From CAIYUC01 sp963682005 (lineage in GTDB: Bacteria > Bacteroidota > Bacteroidia > Bacteroidales > FEN-979): 64,000 nucleotides of DNA. Shown here one piece after another: positions 24,467 through 35,300 of this stretch. The stretch is taken from the NCBI GenBank assembly GCA_963682005.1, contig OY820914.1, positions 2,666,001-2,730,000 on the forward strand. The letters are read 5' to 3'. How positions within the stretch are numbered: the stretch's first letter is position 1; every line of letters starts with the position of its first letter. Position numbers and translations under genes: made by a program. The notes under the pieces are model-generated. The model had not been told where the DNA came from and ran no database searches. It saw nothing but the letters and a program-made list of their open reading frames with translations.

Positions 24467-27400
24467 TTTATCCTTCATCCTCGCTTCAATCGACTCCATC
24501 CTGGCCTTCAGCTCCGCATTCTCTTTCTTCAGATTATCAACGGTGGACTGAAAATCATCAATTATTATTTGCTGTTCCTGAACGGCTTTCACCAACGGCA
24601 CGACAAACGCCCCATAAGCAATGCTGTAATTGCCATTTCCATCCACCGGAATATGCACACCATTAAAATCGTAACCCACAGCTTTGGCAGCTATTTCAAC
24701 TTCCTGGGCAATAAACCCGGTTTGCCGTGTTGGATTGACAGCAGGACGTTTGTCATTACCCAGGTAGCGTTGTTGTACGCTGTCAGGCATATTCTTTACC
24801 AGGAATTCCTGAAATTTCCGGCTTTCGTCATTGTAGGTGACCGGACGCAGTCTTTTAATGAACTCAAGCCCTTTCACATCTTCGGTTATGTTTGTTTTGA
24901 ACATTCCATCTGCAGGCGTACTCCAGAGAGCCTGGCCTTCGATAATCTCCTGCCAGACATCACCGATCCTTGTCTTGACACCTTCATTTACTATCGCATA
25001 ACACCCAACGGAATTGGCATCGTCAAGGTTACCAGTACTCACATTGGAATTCCACCCCAAACAGGTATTGTGGGTGCCCGAGGTATTGTTGCTAAGGGCA
25101 TTTACACCAACGGCTGTGTTCCAGGACCCGGAAGAATTTCCAGTAAGTGCTTCGTAGCCAGCGGCGGTATTCTCTGATCCTACAGTTGTACTACTAAGAG
25201 CCATATAGCCTGACGCGGTATTCGCATTTCCCGAAGTGTTGCTACCTAGCGACCATACACCATTTGCAGTATTTGCCGATCCTCCGATATTTTGGATTAG
25301 AGCACTCAATCCGGAAGCCGTATTATAATCTCCAATTGTGTTATGCATAAGTGCAGAGTTTCCCATGGCCGTATTGTATTCTCCTTTTGTATTTCCATAA
25401 AGTGCTTTTGACCCAACAGCGGTATTGGCTAAAGCCTCATATAACCCTGCTCCCTCTCCATTATGATAAAGCGCCGAATCACCAATGGCCACCAGGTTGC
25501 TATGGGTGGTATTCTCTTTAAGTGCGCTGACACCAATCGCTACGTTAGAATAACCGGTGGTATTATAATATAGTGCAGAAACACCATTGGCTGTATTGTC
25601 ATTTCCCGTCGTATTTTGAACAAGCGCACCCACGCCGATAGCGGTATTATTTACTCCTGTGGTATTGGAAAGAAGCCCACATTCTCCATTTGCAGTATTA
25701 TTGTATCCTGTTGTGTTGGATTGAAGCGCACCGTATCCATTGGCGGTATTACAGAATCCTATAGTATTTGCATGAAGTGCTCTGTATCCATTGGCCGTAT
25801 TGAAGGTGCCCCCCAGGTTAGCATAGAGCGACTCAAAACCTATCGCCGTGTTTTCGTATCCATAAGTATTCGCATATAGAGCTTTTGACCCGATGGCTGT
25901 ATTGTGAATGCCTGTTGTATTGTTATACAGCGCCGAATCACCTATGGCTACCAGATTGCTGATGGTGGTATTTTTGTTCAAAGCCGAGACGCCAATAGCT
26001 ACATTAGAGTGGCCCGTTGTGTTAAAGACTAATGCTTCCACTCCGTTGGCGGTGTTGCCGGCTCCTGTTGTATTATTAAGTAATGCATACTTTCCAAGGG
26101 CAGTGTTGTTGTTTCCTGTCGTGTTAGAAGAAAGTGTATTATATCCGTTGGCGGTATTGGCATATCCCTTCGTATTTGCATAAAGCGCTTTTGACCCGAC
26201 GGCCGTATTACCGGTAGCTTCATTTGGAGATTGCCCTGCACCTACACCATTGTTATATAAAGCCGAATCTCCAATGGCCACCAGATTGCTGCGGCCGGTA
26301 TTTTTGTACAATGCACAGGTGCCATAAGCCACATTGGATTGTCCGGTTGTGTTGGAATAGAGCGCACCTACCCCGGTGGCTGAATTGTAGCCGCCTGTGG
26401 TGTTATTCTGCAGCGCAACCATCCCTGTGGCGGTGTTACCATACCCTGACGTGTTTGACCGCAGTGCCCAGTTACCGATGGCGGTATTGATCTGGCCTAC
26501 TGTATTTGCAAAAAGGGCTTTTGATCCTACGGCAGTATTATAAATTGCCTGCCAGTCTTCAGCTCCCAATCCATTATTATACAGTGCCGAATCGCCAATG
26601 GCTACAAGGTTGCTGTGGGTGGTATTGCTGTATAAAGCCGATCCGCCAAAAGCTGTATTGGAATTCCCTGTAGTGTTCAGGTTTAATGCATTTTTTCCAT
26701 GAGCGGCATTGTTGGTACCTGAGGTATTATTTTGAAGCGCACCCGATCCGCTTGCAGTATTATAGTATCCAATGGTATTGCCATACAGCGCATTTTCCCC
26801 GTTGGCCGTATTATTAAATCCGGTGGTGTTGGAATACAATGCCTTCATCCCGGTGGCCGTATTGATGGCGCCGGTGGTGTTTGAATAGAGTGCTTGCACT
26901 CCGGTGGCTGTATTGCCAATGCCTGCCGTATTATTGCGCAGGGCCGTCTCGCCGGCGGCGGTGTTGGCATTTCCGGAAAGGTTACTCATTAATGCATTTG
27001 TGCCTGTTGCTGTATTGCTGACTCCTGTTGTGTTGTTCATAAGAGAATTATATCCGTAGGCAGTATTGTAGCCTCCTGATGTGTTTGCAAAAAGCGCACT
27101 CATCCCTGAGGCAGTATTACCTTCACCGGTGGTATTTCCAGAAAGTGAAAAATTTCCGGTGGCCGTATTATAACTGCCTGTGGTATTAAATTTCAGTGAT
27201 TCGTTTCCAGTGGCTGTATTATAACTTCCCGTGGTATTGGCGTTAAGCGTTTTCTGACCCAGTGACGTATTAAAAAGTAAAGGATCTATTTTGCCGGCAT
27301 TTAAGTTGTTGACCCGGAAGCTCAATGGGATGTTATCAGTGGTTCCTATAAAATTTGTGCCGGGATTCGTGCCGCTGTTGCCTGTGAGCAACCAACCTGC

Positions 27401-28036
27401 TCCTGGTGTCGCTAAGGTGGATGGTGTCCATTGTGTGCCGTTCCATTGCAGTACCTGGTTCGTTGTGGGTGCCGTTGAGGAAACGGCCTTGCCCTGGAGC
27501 TTTACCACCGTCAATGCGGTATTCCCGGTGGCATCGCCGGTGTGAGTCGCATTGGGCAGGGTATTGGTAATGGTCGTTCCGGTCACGTTTATTCCCGTTC
27601 CGCCGGTAAACGTCTGACCGGTTTTTTCGCTGTAAAGGGCATAGGGAACCGACAACAACTGCGACGTTCCCATTACCACAAAAACATTTCCCCCTGCGGG
27701 ATCCATATCCGTTTCCACGAAATAGCTGCCGGTATGCCAGTCGATCGTGGAAAAAGTGCCGGAAAGGACAGTGCCACCGCCGATTTTCAGGGTGGCCAAC
27801 CCAAACGGGTTTGTTGTGACAGCATGGGTCTCGGCGTAAACCACCGTCCCGTTGGAAGCTCCCTGGTGGATCTGAATCCTGAATGACACGGCTTGACTGG
27901 CAAGGAGATTTCCTGATGCATCGCGCGCCACAGCCTGGTAGCTGACCAGGTTCGGCGCCTGGGAAAATGCTGTTGAATTCAACAGGAATTGTGTTGCGAT
28001 GATCATGATCACTGCAAAAATTTTTGTGCTTTTCAT
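24464..28036 (-). CDS. Giant 17-residue-repeat surface fibre with S74-type C-terminal chaperone domain
   Basis: 1190 residues. Signal peptide, then the module shared with two neighbours (about 27-140), a linker, and from about residue 260 to 1003 around forty repeats of 17 residues with consensus NTTGxxNTAxGxxALxx. Every few repeats a longer unit SNLVAIGDSALYNNGxGA... is interposed (four copies). The C-terminus (about 1004-1190) has RLRPVTYN, TGFIAQEVE, YGAFVVPLVKAVQEQQ and a coiled coil, matching Peptidase_S74 intramolecular chaperones of phage tailspikes, which drive trimer folding. The Ser-Asp of the autocleavage site is Ala-Asp here (ADGMFK, about 1042), so self-cleavage is doubtful. Expected to be a trimeric beta-helical fibre outside the cell. 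Confidence 0.85.
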   Translation of the reverse strand: MKSTKIFAVIMIIATQFLLNSTAFSQAPNLVSYQAVARDASGNLLASQAVSFRIQIHQGASNGTVVYAETHAVTTNPFGLATLKIGGGTVLSGTFSTIDWHTGSYFVETDMDPAGGNVFVVMGTSQLLSVPYALYSEKTGQTFTGGTGINVTGTTITNTLPNATHTGDATGNTALTVVKLQGKAVSSTAPTTNQVLQWNGTQWTPSTLATPGAGWLLTGNSGTNPGTNFIGTTDNIPLSFRVNNLNAGKIDPLLFNTSLGQKTLNANTTGSYNTATGNESLKFNTTGSYNTATGNFSLSGNTTGEGNTASGMSALFANTSGGYNTAYGYNSLMNNTTGVSNTATGTNALMSNLSGNANTAAGETALRNNTAGIGNTATGVQALYSNTTGAINTATGMKALYSNTTGFNNTANGENALYGNTIGYYNTASGSGALQNNTSGTNNAAHGKNALNLNTTGNSNTAFGGSALYSNTTHSNLVAIGDSALYNNGLGAEDWQAIYNTAVGSKALFANTVGQINTAIGNWALRSNTSGYGNTATGMVALQNNTTGGYNSATGVGALYSNTTGQSNVAYGTCALYKNTGRSNLVAIGDSALYNNGVGAGQSPNEATGNTAVGSKALYANTKGYANTANGYNTLSSNTTGNNNTALGKYALLNNTTGAGNTANGVEALVFNTTGHSNVAIGVSALNKNTTISNLVAIGDSALYNNTTGIHNTAIGSKALYANTYGYENTAIGFESLYANLGGTFNTANGYRALHANTIGFCNTANGYGALQSNTTGYNNTANGECGLLSNTTGVNNTAIGVGALVQNTTGNDNTANGVSALYYNTTGYSNVAIGVSALKENTTHSNLVAIGDSALYHNGEGAGLYEALANTAVGSKALYGNTKGEYNTAMGNSALMHNTIGDYNTASGLSALIQNIGGSANTANGVWSLGSNTSGNANTASGYMALSSTTVGSENTAAGYEALTGNSSGSWNTAVGVNALSNNTSGTHNTCLGWNSNVSTGNLDDANSVGCYAIVNEGVKTRIGDVWQEIIEGQALWSTPADGMFKTNITEDVKGLEFIKRLRPVTYNDESRKFQEFLVKNMPDSVQQRYLGNDKRPAVNPTRQTGFIAQEVEIAAKAVGYDFNGVHIPVDGNGNYSIAYGAFVVPLVKAVQEQQIIIDDFQSTVDNLKKENAELKARMESIEARMKDK

Positions 28037-28093
28037 TGGTTTTATTTTTAATGGTTCACTTGTAAACTATGGCTTCGGATTTTCTTTGAGTGA

Positions 28094-28152
28094 CTTTGTG
28101 TTGTCCTTAGAGCGCCTTTGTGGTAAAAATAATAACCACGAAGGCGCACAAA
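28094..28152. repeat. Long hairpin between the two fibre genes
   Basis: GCGCCTTTGTGGT (28112-28124) pairs with ACCACGAAGGCGC (28135-28147) with one mismatch around a 10-base loop; CTTTGTG (28094-28100) can also pair with CACAAAG (28146-28152). The right arm continues in CACGAAGG-like words. It could terminate or process the message between the genes, but no T-tract follows. Confidence 0.6.
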
Positions 28153-28195
28153 GGGTTTCACGAAGGAGCACCAAGGAAAAAGAAAAGGTGCTATC

Positions 28196-31100
28196 TTATT
28201 TTTTCAGTGACGCTTTAATCTCATCGATCTGCCTTTGCAGTTCATCATACTTCTTTAGTAATTCAATATTTGTATTTTGCAGATCATCATTCTTCGTTTT
28301 TAAATCCTCAATAATGCTTTGTTGTTCCTGGACTGCTTTCACCAGCGGCACTACAAACTGGCCATAGGTCAGGCCATAAACATCATTCTCATTCTGAGGC
28401 ACCTTCACGCCGTCGAAGTCATAGCCTGCTTCTTTTGCGGCGGCTTCCACTTCCTGGGCGATAAACCCGGTTTTCCGTACCGGAATGAAACCCGGATGTA
28501 TAACATCCCGGTAACGTCGTTGTATGCTGTCAGGAAAATTCCGGGTCAGGTACTCTTCAAGTTTCATGTTATCAGTATTGTATGTGACCGGACGCAGTTT
28601 TAAAATAAACCCAAGCCCCTTCACATCTTCCTGAACATTGGAAGTGAACTTTCCGACCCAATAGTTGGTCCAGTCTGCCCATCCCCCGATATGGTTTTGC
28701 CAGACGTCGCCGATCATGGTACTGCCGTTGGCCAGGACGAGCGCATTGAATCCGATAGCATTGGCATCGTCCATGCCCGGGTTAACAACATTGGCATTCC
28801 ACCCGAAACCGGTAAGGTGAGTGCCTCCTTGATTGTTGTCGAGGGCATTTCTCCCGACAGCTGTGTTCCAGGATCCCGTATTTACAGACATAGCCCCGGC
28901 TCCAAAAGCTGAATTATCTGCCCCTGCTTGATTATCATAAAGCGCACTTACCCCATAAGCGACATTGTCCTCCCCTGTGGTGTTATGGAACATAGACATA
29001 GCTCCTGTCGCGGTATTGCCACCTCCTGTACTATTCCAACCTAAAGACCACCTTCCTATTGCGGTGTTGCCATCGCCTGTTGTGTTATGATATGAAGTAT
29101 AATCACCAATGGCAGTATTGTACATTCCGATAGTGTTGGAATTAAGCGCGAAAGCTCCAACAGCGGTGTTTTCATGCCCGTAAATGTTTTTACACAGCGC
29201 ATGGAATCCATTGGCGGTATTGGTGTTTCCTGATATGTTTTGTCCTAAAGCATCATTTCCGGTAGCGGTGTTATAATAGCCAGTAGTATTTGCATATAGT
29301 GCTTTTGCCCCAACAGCGGTATTGCCATTTGCCTGGTCACTAGAAGCACCCGTACCATTATGATAAAGGGCCGAATCACCAATGGCTACTAAGTTGCTTT
29401 GGGTGGTATTATTGTACAAAGCCGAGACGCCATAAGCTACATTGGAATGGCCGGTGGTGTTGTGAAAAAGTGCATACATTCCATTGGCTGTATTGTCGTT
29501 TCCAGTGATGTTGTAAAATAGGGCGCTTTCCCCGTTGGCAGTATTGTACTTTCCTGTAGTGTTGAAATAAAGTACATGCGCGCCAACAGCGGTATTGTAG
29601 TTTCCTGTGGTGTTTGAAAACAACGCAGCTACCCCGTTGGCGGTATTGAAGTCTCCTGTGATGTTGGCATTTAGTGCATATGCGCCATGGGCAGAATTGA
29701 AGTTTCCTGTAGTGTTGCTTTTCAAGGTTTGAAATCCATTTGCGGTATTGTCAAAACCTGTTGTATTTGTGTAGAGTGCTTTTGATCCAACAGCAGTATT
29801 TTCATAAGCATAGAAGACCCCAGAAGCGCCCACACCATTATTAAAAAGTGCCGAATCGCCAATGGCAACCAAATTGCTCTGGGTGGTGTTTTTGTACAAA
29901 GCTGAGGCACCATAGGCTACATTGGAATGGCCCGTCGTATTCAAAAGTAGCGCCGCCACTCCGTTGGCAGTATTGTTGCTTCCAGTTGTATTGGAATACA
30001 ATGTATTCATTCCGGTTGCAGTATTGTTGCTTCCAGTTGTGTTAGAATAAAGTGCACTCAACCCATTGGCATTATTGTAGATTCCTGAAATGTTTGAATA
30101 AAGTGCGCCGAATCCGTTGGCGGTATTAGCATATCCTGTTGTATTCGTGTAAAGCGCTTTGGACCCTATCGCCGTATTGCCGGTAGCCTGATAACCCACC
30201 GCTCCCAATCCATTGTTATAAAGTGCCGAATCGCCAATGGCGACTAAGTTACTGCAAGTGGTATTGCTGTACAAAGCTGATATTCCATAGGCTACATTAG
30301 AAATGCCTGTGGTATTTGAAAAGAGCGCATTCCCTCCTCCGGCAGTATTGCCGGGACCCGTTGTATTTGAATATAAAGATTGGTATCCATTCGCCGTATT
30401 CCTGCTTCCTGTTGTGTTTTTATACAGTGCCTGCATTCCACCGGCAGAATTGTAATTCCCATTTGTATTGTAATTCAGTGCGTCAGATCCGACAGCAGTA
30501 TTCAGGCACCCCATCAGGTTGGCATACAGGGCACCCGATCCGGAGGCCGTGTTGTTGTATCCCGATATATTTGAATTCATTGACTGAACGCCCAGAGAGG
30601 TGTTAAACAGGACATGATCAATTTTTCCTGATTTCTGGTTGTTTACTTTAAATACCAGTGGAACATCATCGGTAGTACCTATAAAATTGGTAGTTGCAGA
30701 AGTACCGCTGTTGCCCGTAAGTAACCAGCCTGCTCCCGGTGACGACAACGTAGAAGGCGCCCATTGTGTGCCGCTCCATTGCAGTACCTGGTTCGTTGTG
30801 GGTGCAGTTGAGGAAACGGCTTTGCCCTGTAGTTTTACCACGGTCAATGCGGCATTCCCGGTGGCATCACCGGTATGGGTCGCATTGGGCAGGGTATTGG
30901 TAATGGTCGTACCGGTGACGTTTATCCCGGTTCCACCAGTAAACGTCTGACCGGTTTTTTCGCTGTAAAGGGCATAGGGAACCGACAGTAACTGCGAGGT
31001 TCCCATCACCACATAAGCTGAGCCCCCGGAAGCATCCATGTCCGTTTCCACGAAATAGCTGCCGGTATGCCAGTCGATCGTGGCAAAGGATCCGGAAATT

Positions 31101-31369
31101 ACAGTGCCACCCCCGATATTCAGGGTGACCAGCCCGAACAGGTTTGTTGTGACCGCATGGGATTCGGCGTAAACCACCGTCCCGATTGGGGCGCCCTGGT
31201 GAATCTGCACCCTGAATGACACGGCCTGACTGGCAAGGAGATTTCCTGATGCATCGCGCGCCACCGCCTGGAAACTGATCAGGTTTGGTGCCTGGGAATA
31301 TACTGTTGAATTCAACAGGAATTGTGCTGCGATGATCATGATCACTGCGAAAATTTTTGTGCTTTTCAT
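28196..31369 (-). CDS. Giant 17-residue-repeat surface fibre with S74-type C-terminal chaperone domain, paralogue
   Basis: 1057 residues. The first 240 residues are nearly identical to the downstream paralogue, with the same signal peptide (MKSTKIFAVIMIIA) and module. From about residue 250 to 880 lie some 36 repeats of 17 residues (NTTGxxNTAxGxxALxx), with SNLVAIGDSALYNNGxGA units interposed three times. The C-terminal 150 residues contain LRPVTYN, TGFIAQEVEAAAKEAGYDFDGV, YGQFVVPLVKAVQEQQ and a coiled coil, as in S74 chaperones. The cleavage-site Ser is again absent (NYWVGKFTSN). Weak promoter TACATTTG at 31492-31499. Unequal recombination between the two paralogues is likely to change repeat number. 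Confidence 0.85.
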   Translation of the reverse strand: MKSTKIFAVIMIIAAQFLLNSTVYSQAPNLISFQAVARDASGNLLASQAVSFRVQIHQGAPIGTVVYAESHAVTTNLFGLVTLNIGGGTVISGSFATIDWHTGSYFVETDMDASGGSAYVVMGTSQLLSVPYALYSEKTGQTFTGGTGINVTGTTITNTLPNATHTGDATGNAALTVVKLQGKAVSSTAPTTNQVLQWSGTQWAPSTLSSPGAGWLLTGNSGTSATTNFIGTTDDVPLVFKVNNQKSGKIDHVLFNTSLGVQSMNSNISGYNNTASGSGALYANLMGCLNTAVGSDALNYNTNGNYNSAGGMQALYKNTTGSRNTANGYQSLYSNTTGPGNTAGGGNALFSNTTGISNVAYGISALYSNTTCSNLVAIGDSALYNNGLGAVGYQATGNTAIGSKALYTNTTGYANTANGFGALYSNISGIYNNANGLSALYSNTTGSNNTATGMNTLYSNTTGSNNTANGVAALLLNTTGHSNVAYGASALYKNTTQSNLVAIGDSALFNNGVGASGVFYAYENTAVGSKALYTNTTGFDNTANGFQTLKSNTTGNFNSAHGAYALNANITGDFNTANGVAALFSNTTGNYNTAVGAHVLYFNTTGKYNTANGESALFYNITGNDNTANGMYALFHNTTGHSNVAYGVSALYNNTTQSNLVAIGDSALYHNGTGASSDQANGNTAVGAKALYANTTGYYNTATGNDALGQNISGNTNTANGFHALCKNIYGHENTAVGAFALNSNTIGMYNTAIGDYTSYHNTTGDGNTAIGRWSLGWNSTGGGNTATGAMSMFHNTTGEDNVAYGVSALYDNQAGADNSAFGAGAMSVNTGSWNTAVGRNALDNNQGGTHLTGFGWNANVVNPGMDDANAIGFNALVLANGSTMIGDVWQNHIGGWADWTNYWVGKFTSNVQEDVKGLGFILKLRPVTYNTDNMKLEEYLTRNFPDSIQRRYRDVIHPGFIPVRKTGFIAQEVEAAAKEAGYDFDGVKVPQNENDVYGLTYGQFVVPLVKAVQEQQSIIEDLKTKNDDLQNTNIELLKKYDELQRQIDEIKASLKK

Positions 31370-31669
31370 AGGCTAAGGTTTTTAAGGTTCACCACAATAG
31401 GCACAATAGGTCACATTAATGTATATCAGGATTGTTAATTCTATTGTGTTCTATTGTGTCTATGTGGTAAAAATGTATTTGATTTAAATATCAAATGTAA
31501 TGGGCATGACAACAATGCACAATAGGATGATGATATGGAAAAGGCGAGATGATGCTGGATGCTGGATGCTGGGTCAATTACGAATTACGGGATTACGAAT
31601 TACGGCTGCAGGCTTCTGACTTATAACCTTTGGTTTCTGACCTCAATGTTACCTCATGCCTGTTACCTG
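31370..31669. other. 300-bp spacer with inverted repeats, a palindrome and heptamers
   Basis: No gene is seen. From about 31388 to 31470 two arms of tandem words face each other: CACAATAGG words on the left, CTATTGTG words on the right, with CCACA/TGTGG ends. ATTTGAT (31477-31483) and ATCAAAT (31490-31496) form a palindrome overlapping a minus-strand TACATTTG (31492-31499) that could be the promoter of the fibre gene. A short TGCTGGA heptamer array and GAATTACGG words fill 31550-31607. Confidence 0.65.
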
Positions 31670-32305
31670 CTAGACCAGCCGCTCCTTCATCGCTTTGATG
31701 ACGGCTTCGGATTTGGAGTTGACATGAAGCTTGTGGTAGATGTTATTGATGTGGCCGCGAACCGTGCCGATTGAAATGAAACAGGAATTGGCGATCATCT
31801 TATAGCTGTCGCCTTTCACGAGGCACTTGAGGACGTCCATTTCCCTTGAAGAGAGCGCGTAATCATTATCTTTGGAAAGGGGAGGTGTGGAAAAGAAACT
31901 GAAGACCATGCGGGCTATTTCGCCCGTCATGGGTGATCCACCGTTGTGCAGGTCGAGGATGGCCTCAATGATCTGAACCGCGCTTGATCTTTTCAACAGG
32001 TAACCGGTCGCCCCGGCGCATAAGGCATTGAAGACCTTATCGCTGTCTTCGAAGATTGTAAATATGAGGATGTTTATCTCCGGGAATTCGGCCTTGACCT
32101 GTCGTGTTGCTTCAATCCCGGATATTCCGGGCATGTCGATGTCCATGAGGATCACCTCCGGCTTCGCTTCCCTGCAATTTTCAAGGATCCCTGAACCATC
32201 GGGATAGGAGCCGGTCAGCTCAAGGGTATCAGTACCTTTAATTAGAAAGGTCAGGGTTTCCCTCAGTGAAGTATTATCTTCGTATATGGCAACTTTGATT
32301 GGCAT
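31670..32305 (-). CDS. NarL/LuxR-type response regulator
   Basis: 211 residues from ATG 32305 (MPIKVAIYEDN); a start at 32326 only adds an unlikely seven residues. Receiver domain with acidic pair Glu9/Asp10, phospho-acceptor Asp55 (LMDIDMPG), Thr near 83 and Lys near 105 (GYLLKRS). C-terminal LuxR helix-turn-helix from about 145 (LSSREMDVLKCLVKGDSYKMIA ... GTVRGHINNIYHKL). Lies 54 bp downstream of the HisKA_3 kinase gene and is its natural partner. Since the fibre genes follow on the same strand, it may control them; that is inference from position. Confidence 0.93.
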   Translation of the reverse strand: MPIKVAIYEDNTSLRETLTFLIKGTDTLELTGSYPDGSGILENCREAKPEVILMDIDMPGISGIEATRQVKAEFPEINILIFTIFEDSDKVFNALCAGATGYLLKRSSAVQIIEAILDLHNGGSPMTGEIARMVFSFFSTPPLSKDNDYALSSREMDVLKCLVKGDSYKMIANSCFISIGTVRGHINNIYHKLHVNSKSEAVIKAMKERLV

Positions 32306-32359
32306 CTTGTAAATTGGAAACGGCAATATTACGATATCCGGATGGTGTTGTCAACAATA

Positions 32360-35300
32360 TCAATATATTGTTTTTATTTTCAGGATTATTTGAGTTCCTT
32401 TTCCCGGCGCTGAATTAACGTTCAATGATCCCTTGATCTGACCAGCACGCATTTTCATGTTTTTTAACCCATTTCTTGTCGTCTGGCACCTCGGATCAAA
32501 ACCAACTCCGTTGTCGGTCACGCTCATTTCAATGCCCTCCGAGTACGCAGTGAATTTGATTTCCGCTTTGCTGCACCGGCTGTATTTTACGAGGTTATTG
32601 ATGGCTTCCTTGGAAACCAGGTAAATATTCCGGCGTACCTCCATCGGAAGTTGAATGGCTGATAATTTTTCATCATACCGGATCTTAAAATCAATGTCCC
32701 GGGATTCAAAAAGTGGAATGGCATATTCCCTGATTCTCAGTTCGAGGTTTCTGAATACATCGTTTTTAGGATTCACCAGCCAGATAATGTCATCAATCCC
32801 TTCAAGCATCTTCGTTGAACTGCCGTGGATCTCTGCAATGATCTTTTCAAACGGGGTATTTCCAAGCTTGGTCCCAAGAATTTCACTTAAAATGGATATA
32901 CTGCTCAGCGTGGAACCGACTTCATCATGAAGGTCAGTCGCAATGCGGGTCCGGAGGCGTTCCAGTTTTAACACCTGGCGGAAGCGGTAACGAATCAGAA
33001 GGTAACCCAGGAAGAAGAGAATGCATACAAGCAGTGTTATGAACCACCAGGTTTTATAGAATAGTGGCCTGATCACGATGATCATGCGTTGCTGGTAATC
33101 GGTCCAGACGCCCCTGTTTGACACGCTGAAAGCGAACTGGTATTTTCCCGGTGGAAGATTCCCGTACCGGACATCACGGCTGGGTCCGGCAAATATCCAA
33201 TCCTGGTCAAAACCGATCAGCCTGTACCTGAAGAGCAGCTGATCCGCGTCTTTAAAGCAGATGGCTGTATAATGAAAAACAAGGTTGTTTTCATCACCCT
33301 TCAGGATCAGTTTTTTTTCAGGATCGGATTTGAAAACGATTGGCTGTTCTTTCCCATTGACATCAATGGATTCCATGACCAGTTTAATGACCGGGGATGT
33401 ATAATGAAGGTCCCGCAGGTTCCTGGTCACAAATTTCCCTTCGTTGCCGATGAAGATATTTCCCTCATGATCAATATAAATGCTTTCCTCGAAACCGAGA
33501 TCCTCGTTCAATCCATTCCGTTGGTCATACAGCTGGAATGTTTCATCAAATGGATTCATATGCAATAAGCCATAGTTGATTATCCAGAAATCTCCCCCCG
33601 GATCGATGGCCATGTTCCCGAGAGAAAGTCCATTCAGGCCATTGTTGGTATTGAATAATTTAAAGCGGAAACGGTCTTTCTGAAACTGCTCAACCCTCAG
33701 CATTCCTGCACAGTCAATATTCAGCCAGATCCGGCCAAGTGTATCCTGGTTTATGCTATTGATCCATCGCTTGGTGACGCCATATGACAGAATACTGTCC
33801 ATTATAGAATTCAGGAAGCAGTTTTTATCCGGGTCATAGATGCTGACCCCGTTATCCAGGCCGATCCAGATGCGGTTAAATTTATCCTGGTAAAACATCC
33901 GGATGCGGGTGCCATTCAGAAGGCTGTTCGGATTTCCCGGCTGATGTGTGAAATATTCGGCTGCCGAACGCCCGGGATCTATCCTTACAACCTCACCAGA
34001 GCGGGTACCTACCCACAGATTTCCTCGGTCATCTTCAAACATGCATCGGATCACAGGATCCTCCAGTTTTATTGGGATTCCTTCCTTTGTCCTGAATAAC
34101 CTGATCCTGCCGGTTTTTGGGTCATAATAATGCAGGTTGTTCCGCATGGCGAGCCATAATCTTGATTGGCTGTCTTTCAACATCCGGCTGATTCCCATTC
34201 CTTTGCTGCCGTATTCTTCTTCAGCCGGGATCAGGTTCCACCGGCTTTTTTCTTCATCCCAGAAGAATAGACCTTTGGAATCAGAGGCTCCCACATAGAA
34301 GCGCTTTTCTTCCTTATCCCTGTAAAAGCAGGTGGCCCAATTACCCTGAAATGGCAGGGCAACCTCTGTAAACGGCAGGTAATCCCTGTTAAGAATATTT
34401 ATCCCGTCATCGCTCAGCAGCCAGATATCCTTTCCGTTGTTCAGGTAAACAATTTTCTTTATGGATTGGGAGATTAAGGAATAATCCGAAAGCGGGTCCT
34501 GTTCATAGAAGTCAGAAGAGCCGGTTCTTATATTGAATCTGCCAAGGCCATGATCCATCGTACCAAGCCAGAATTCATCCTTGCTTTTTTTTGTGATGTC
34601 AACAATATCATAAGGCTTTTTTGAATTGAACGGATATTCTTTCCATTGTCCTGTATTCAGATCGAGACAATTCAGACCGATTCCCCAGCCACAGGTCCAA
34701 AGACAATGATTGTCCTCCAGGTACATATCAATTATACCAAAGTTGTTGTTGATTATCTTTTTGTAATCCCTAGTGATTTTGTGGTTTTTCTTGTCGAATT
34801 GAAGGATGCCTCCGAGTGTGGCAAGGAGTAATTTATTCTTGTCCCGGGGATCTTCAATAATGACGCAGATATGTTTGAAGGCATATTCCCTTGTGCCGGC
34901 AACATTGCTGGACTGAGTGGGGAACTCCTCAAAATTACCCCCTTGGGCGGTTGTATGTACGAGCCCGTTTTCGGTCCCAACCCACATACTCCCATCTTTT
35001 TCCTGAAAAAAGGAGATGATCCCTTTGCCTGGGAAACGATCCTTCCCTAATCCATTTATGGAAAAATTCCGAAACCCTCCCGTAAGCGGGTTATAGATTG
35101 AAATCCCATCGACCGTTCCGATCCAGAGCATGGAATCACGTGATTCATGGATGGATAATATCGTATTGTCGATGATGGAACAATCATCCCCCGGGATATG
35201 GCTGAATATCCGGAAATTTTTCCCGTCATACCGGGCAAGGCCATTGTCGGTGGCGATCCACATATAGCCCCTGAAATCCTGTAATGCGCCATACGTGCGG

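Noticed and set aside
24569..31000. Several long open frames on the plus strand opposite the fibre genes
   Set aside because: They are shadows of the 51-bp repeats and lack start signals or recognisable protein features.
24464..31369. Fibres as YadA-type trimeric autotransporters
   Set aside because: Repeat length is 17, not 14, there is no C-terminal YadA anchor, and the end is an S74-type chaperone.
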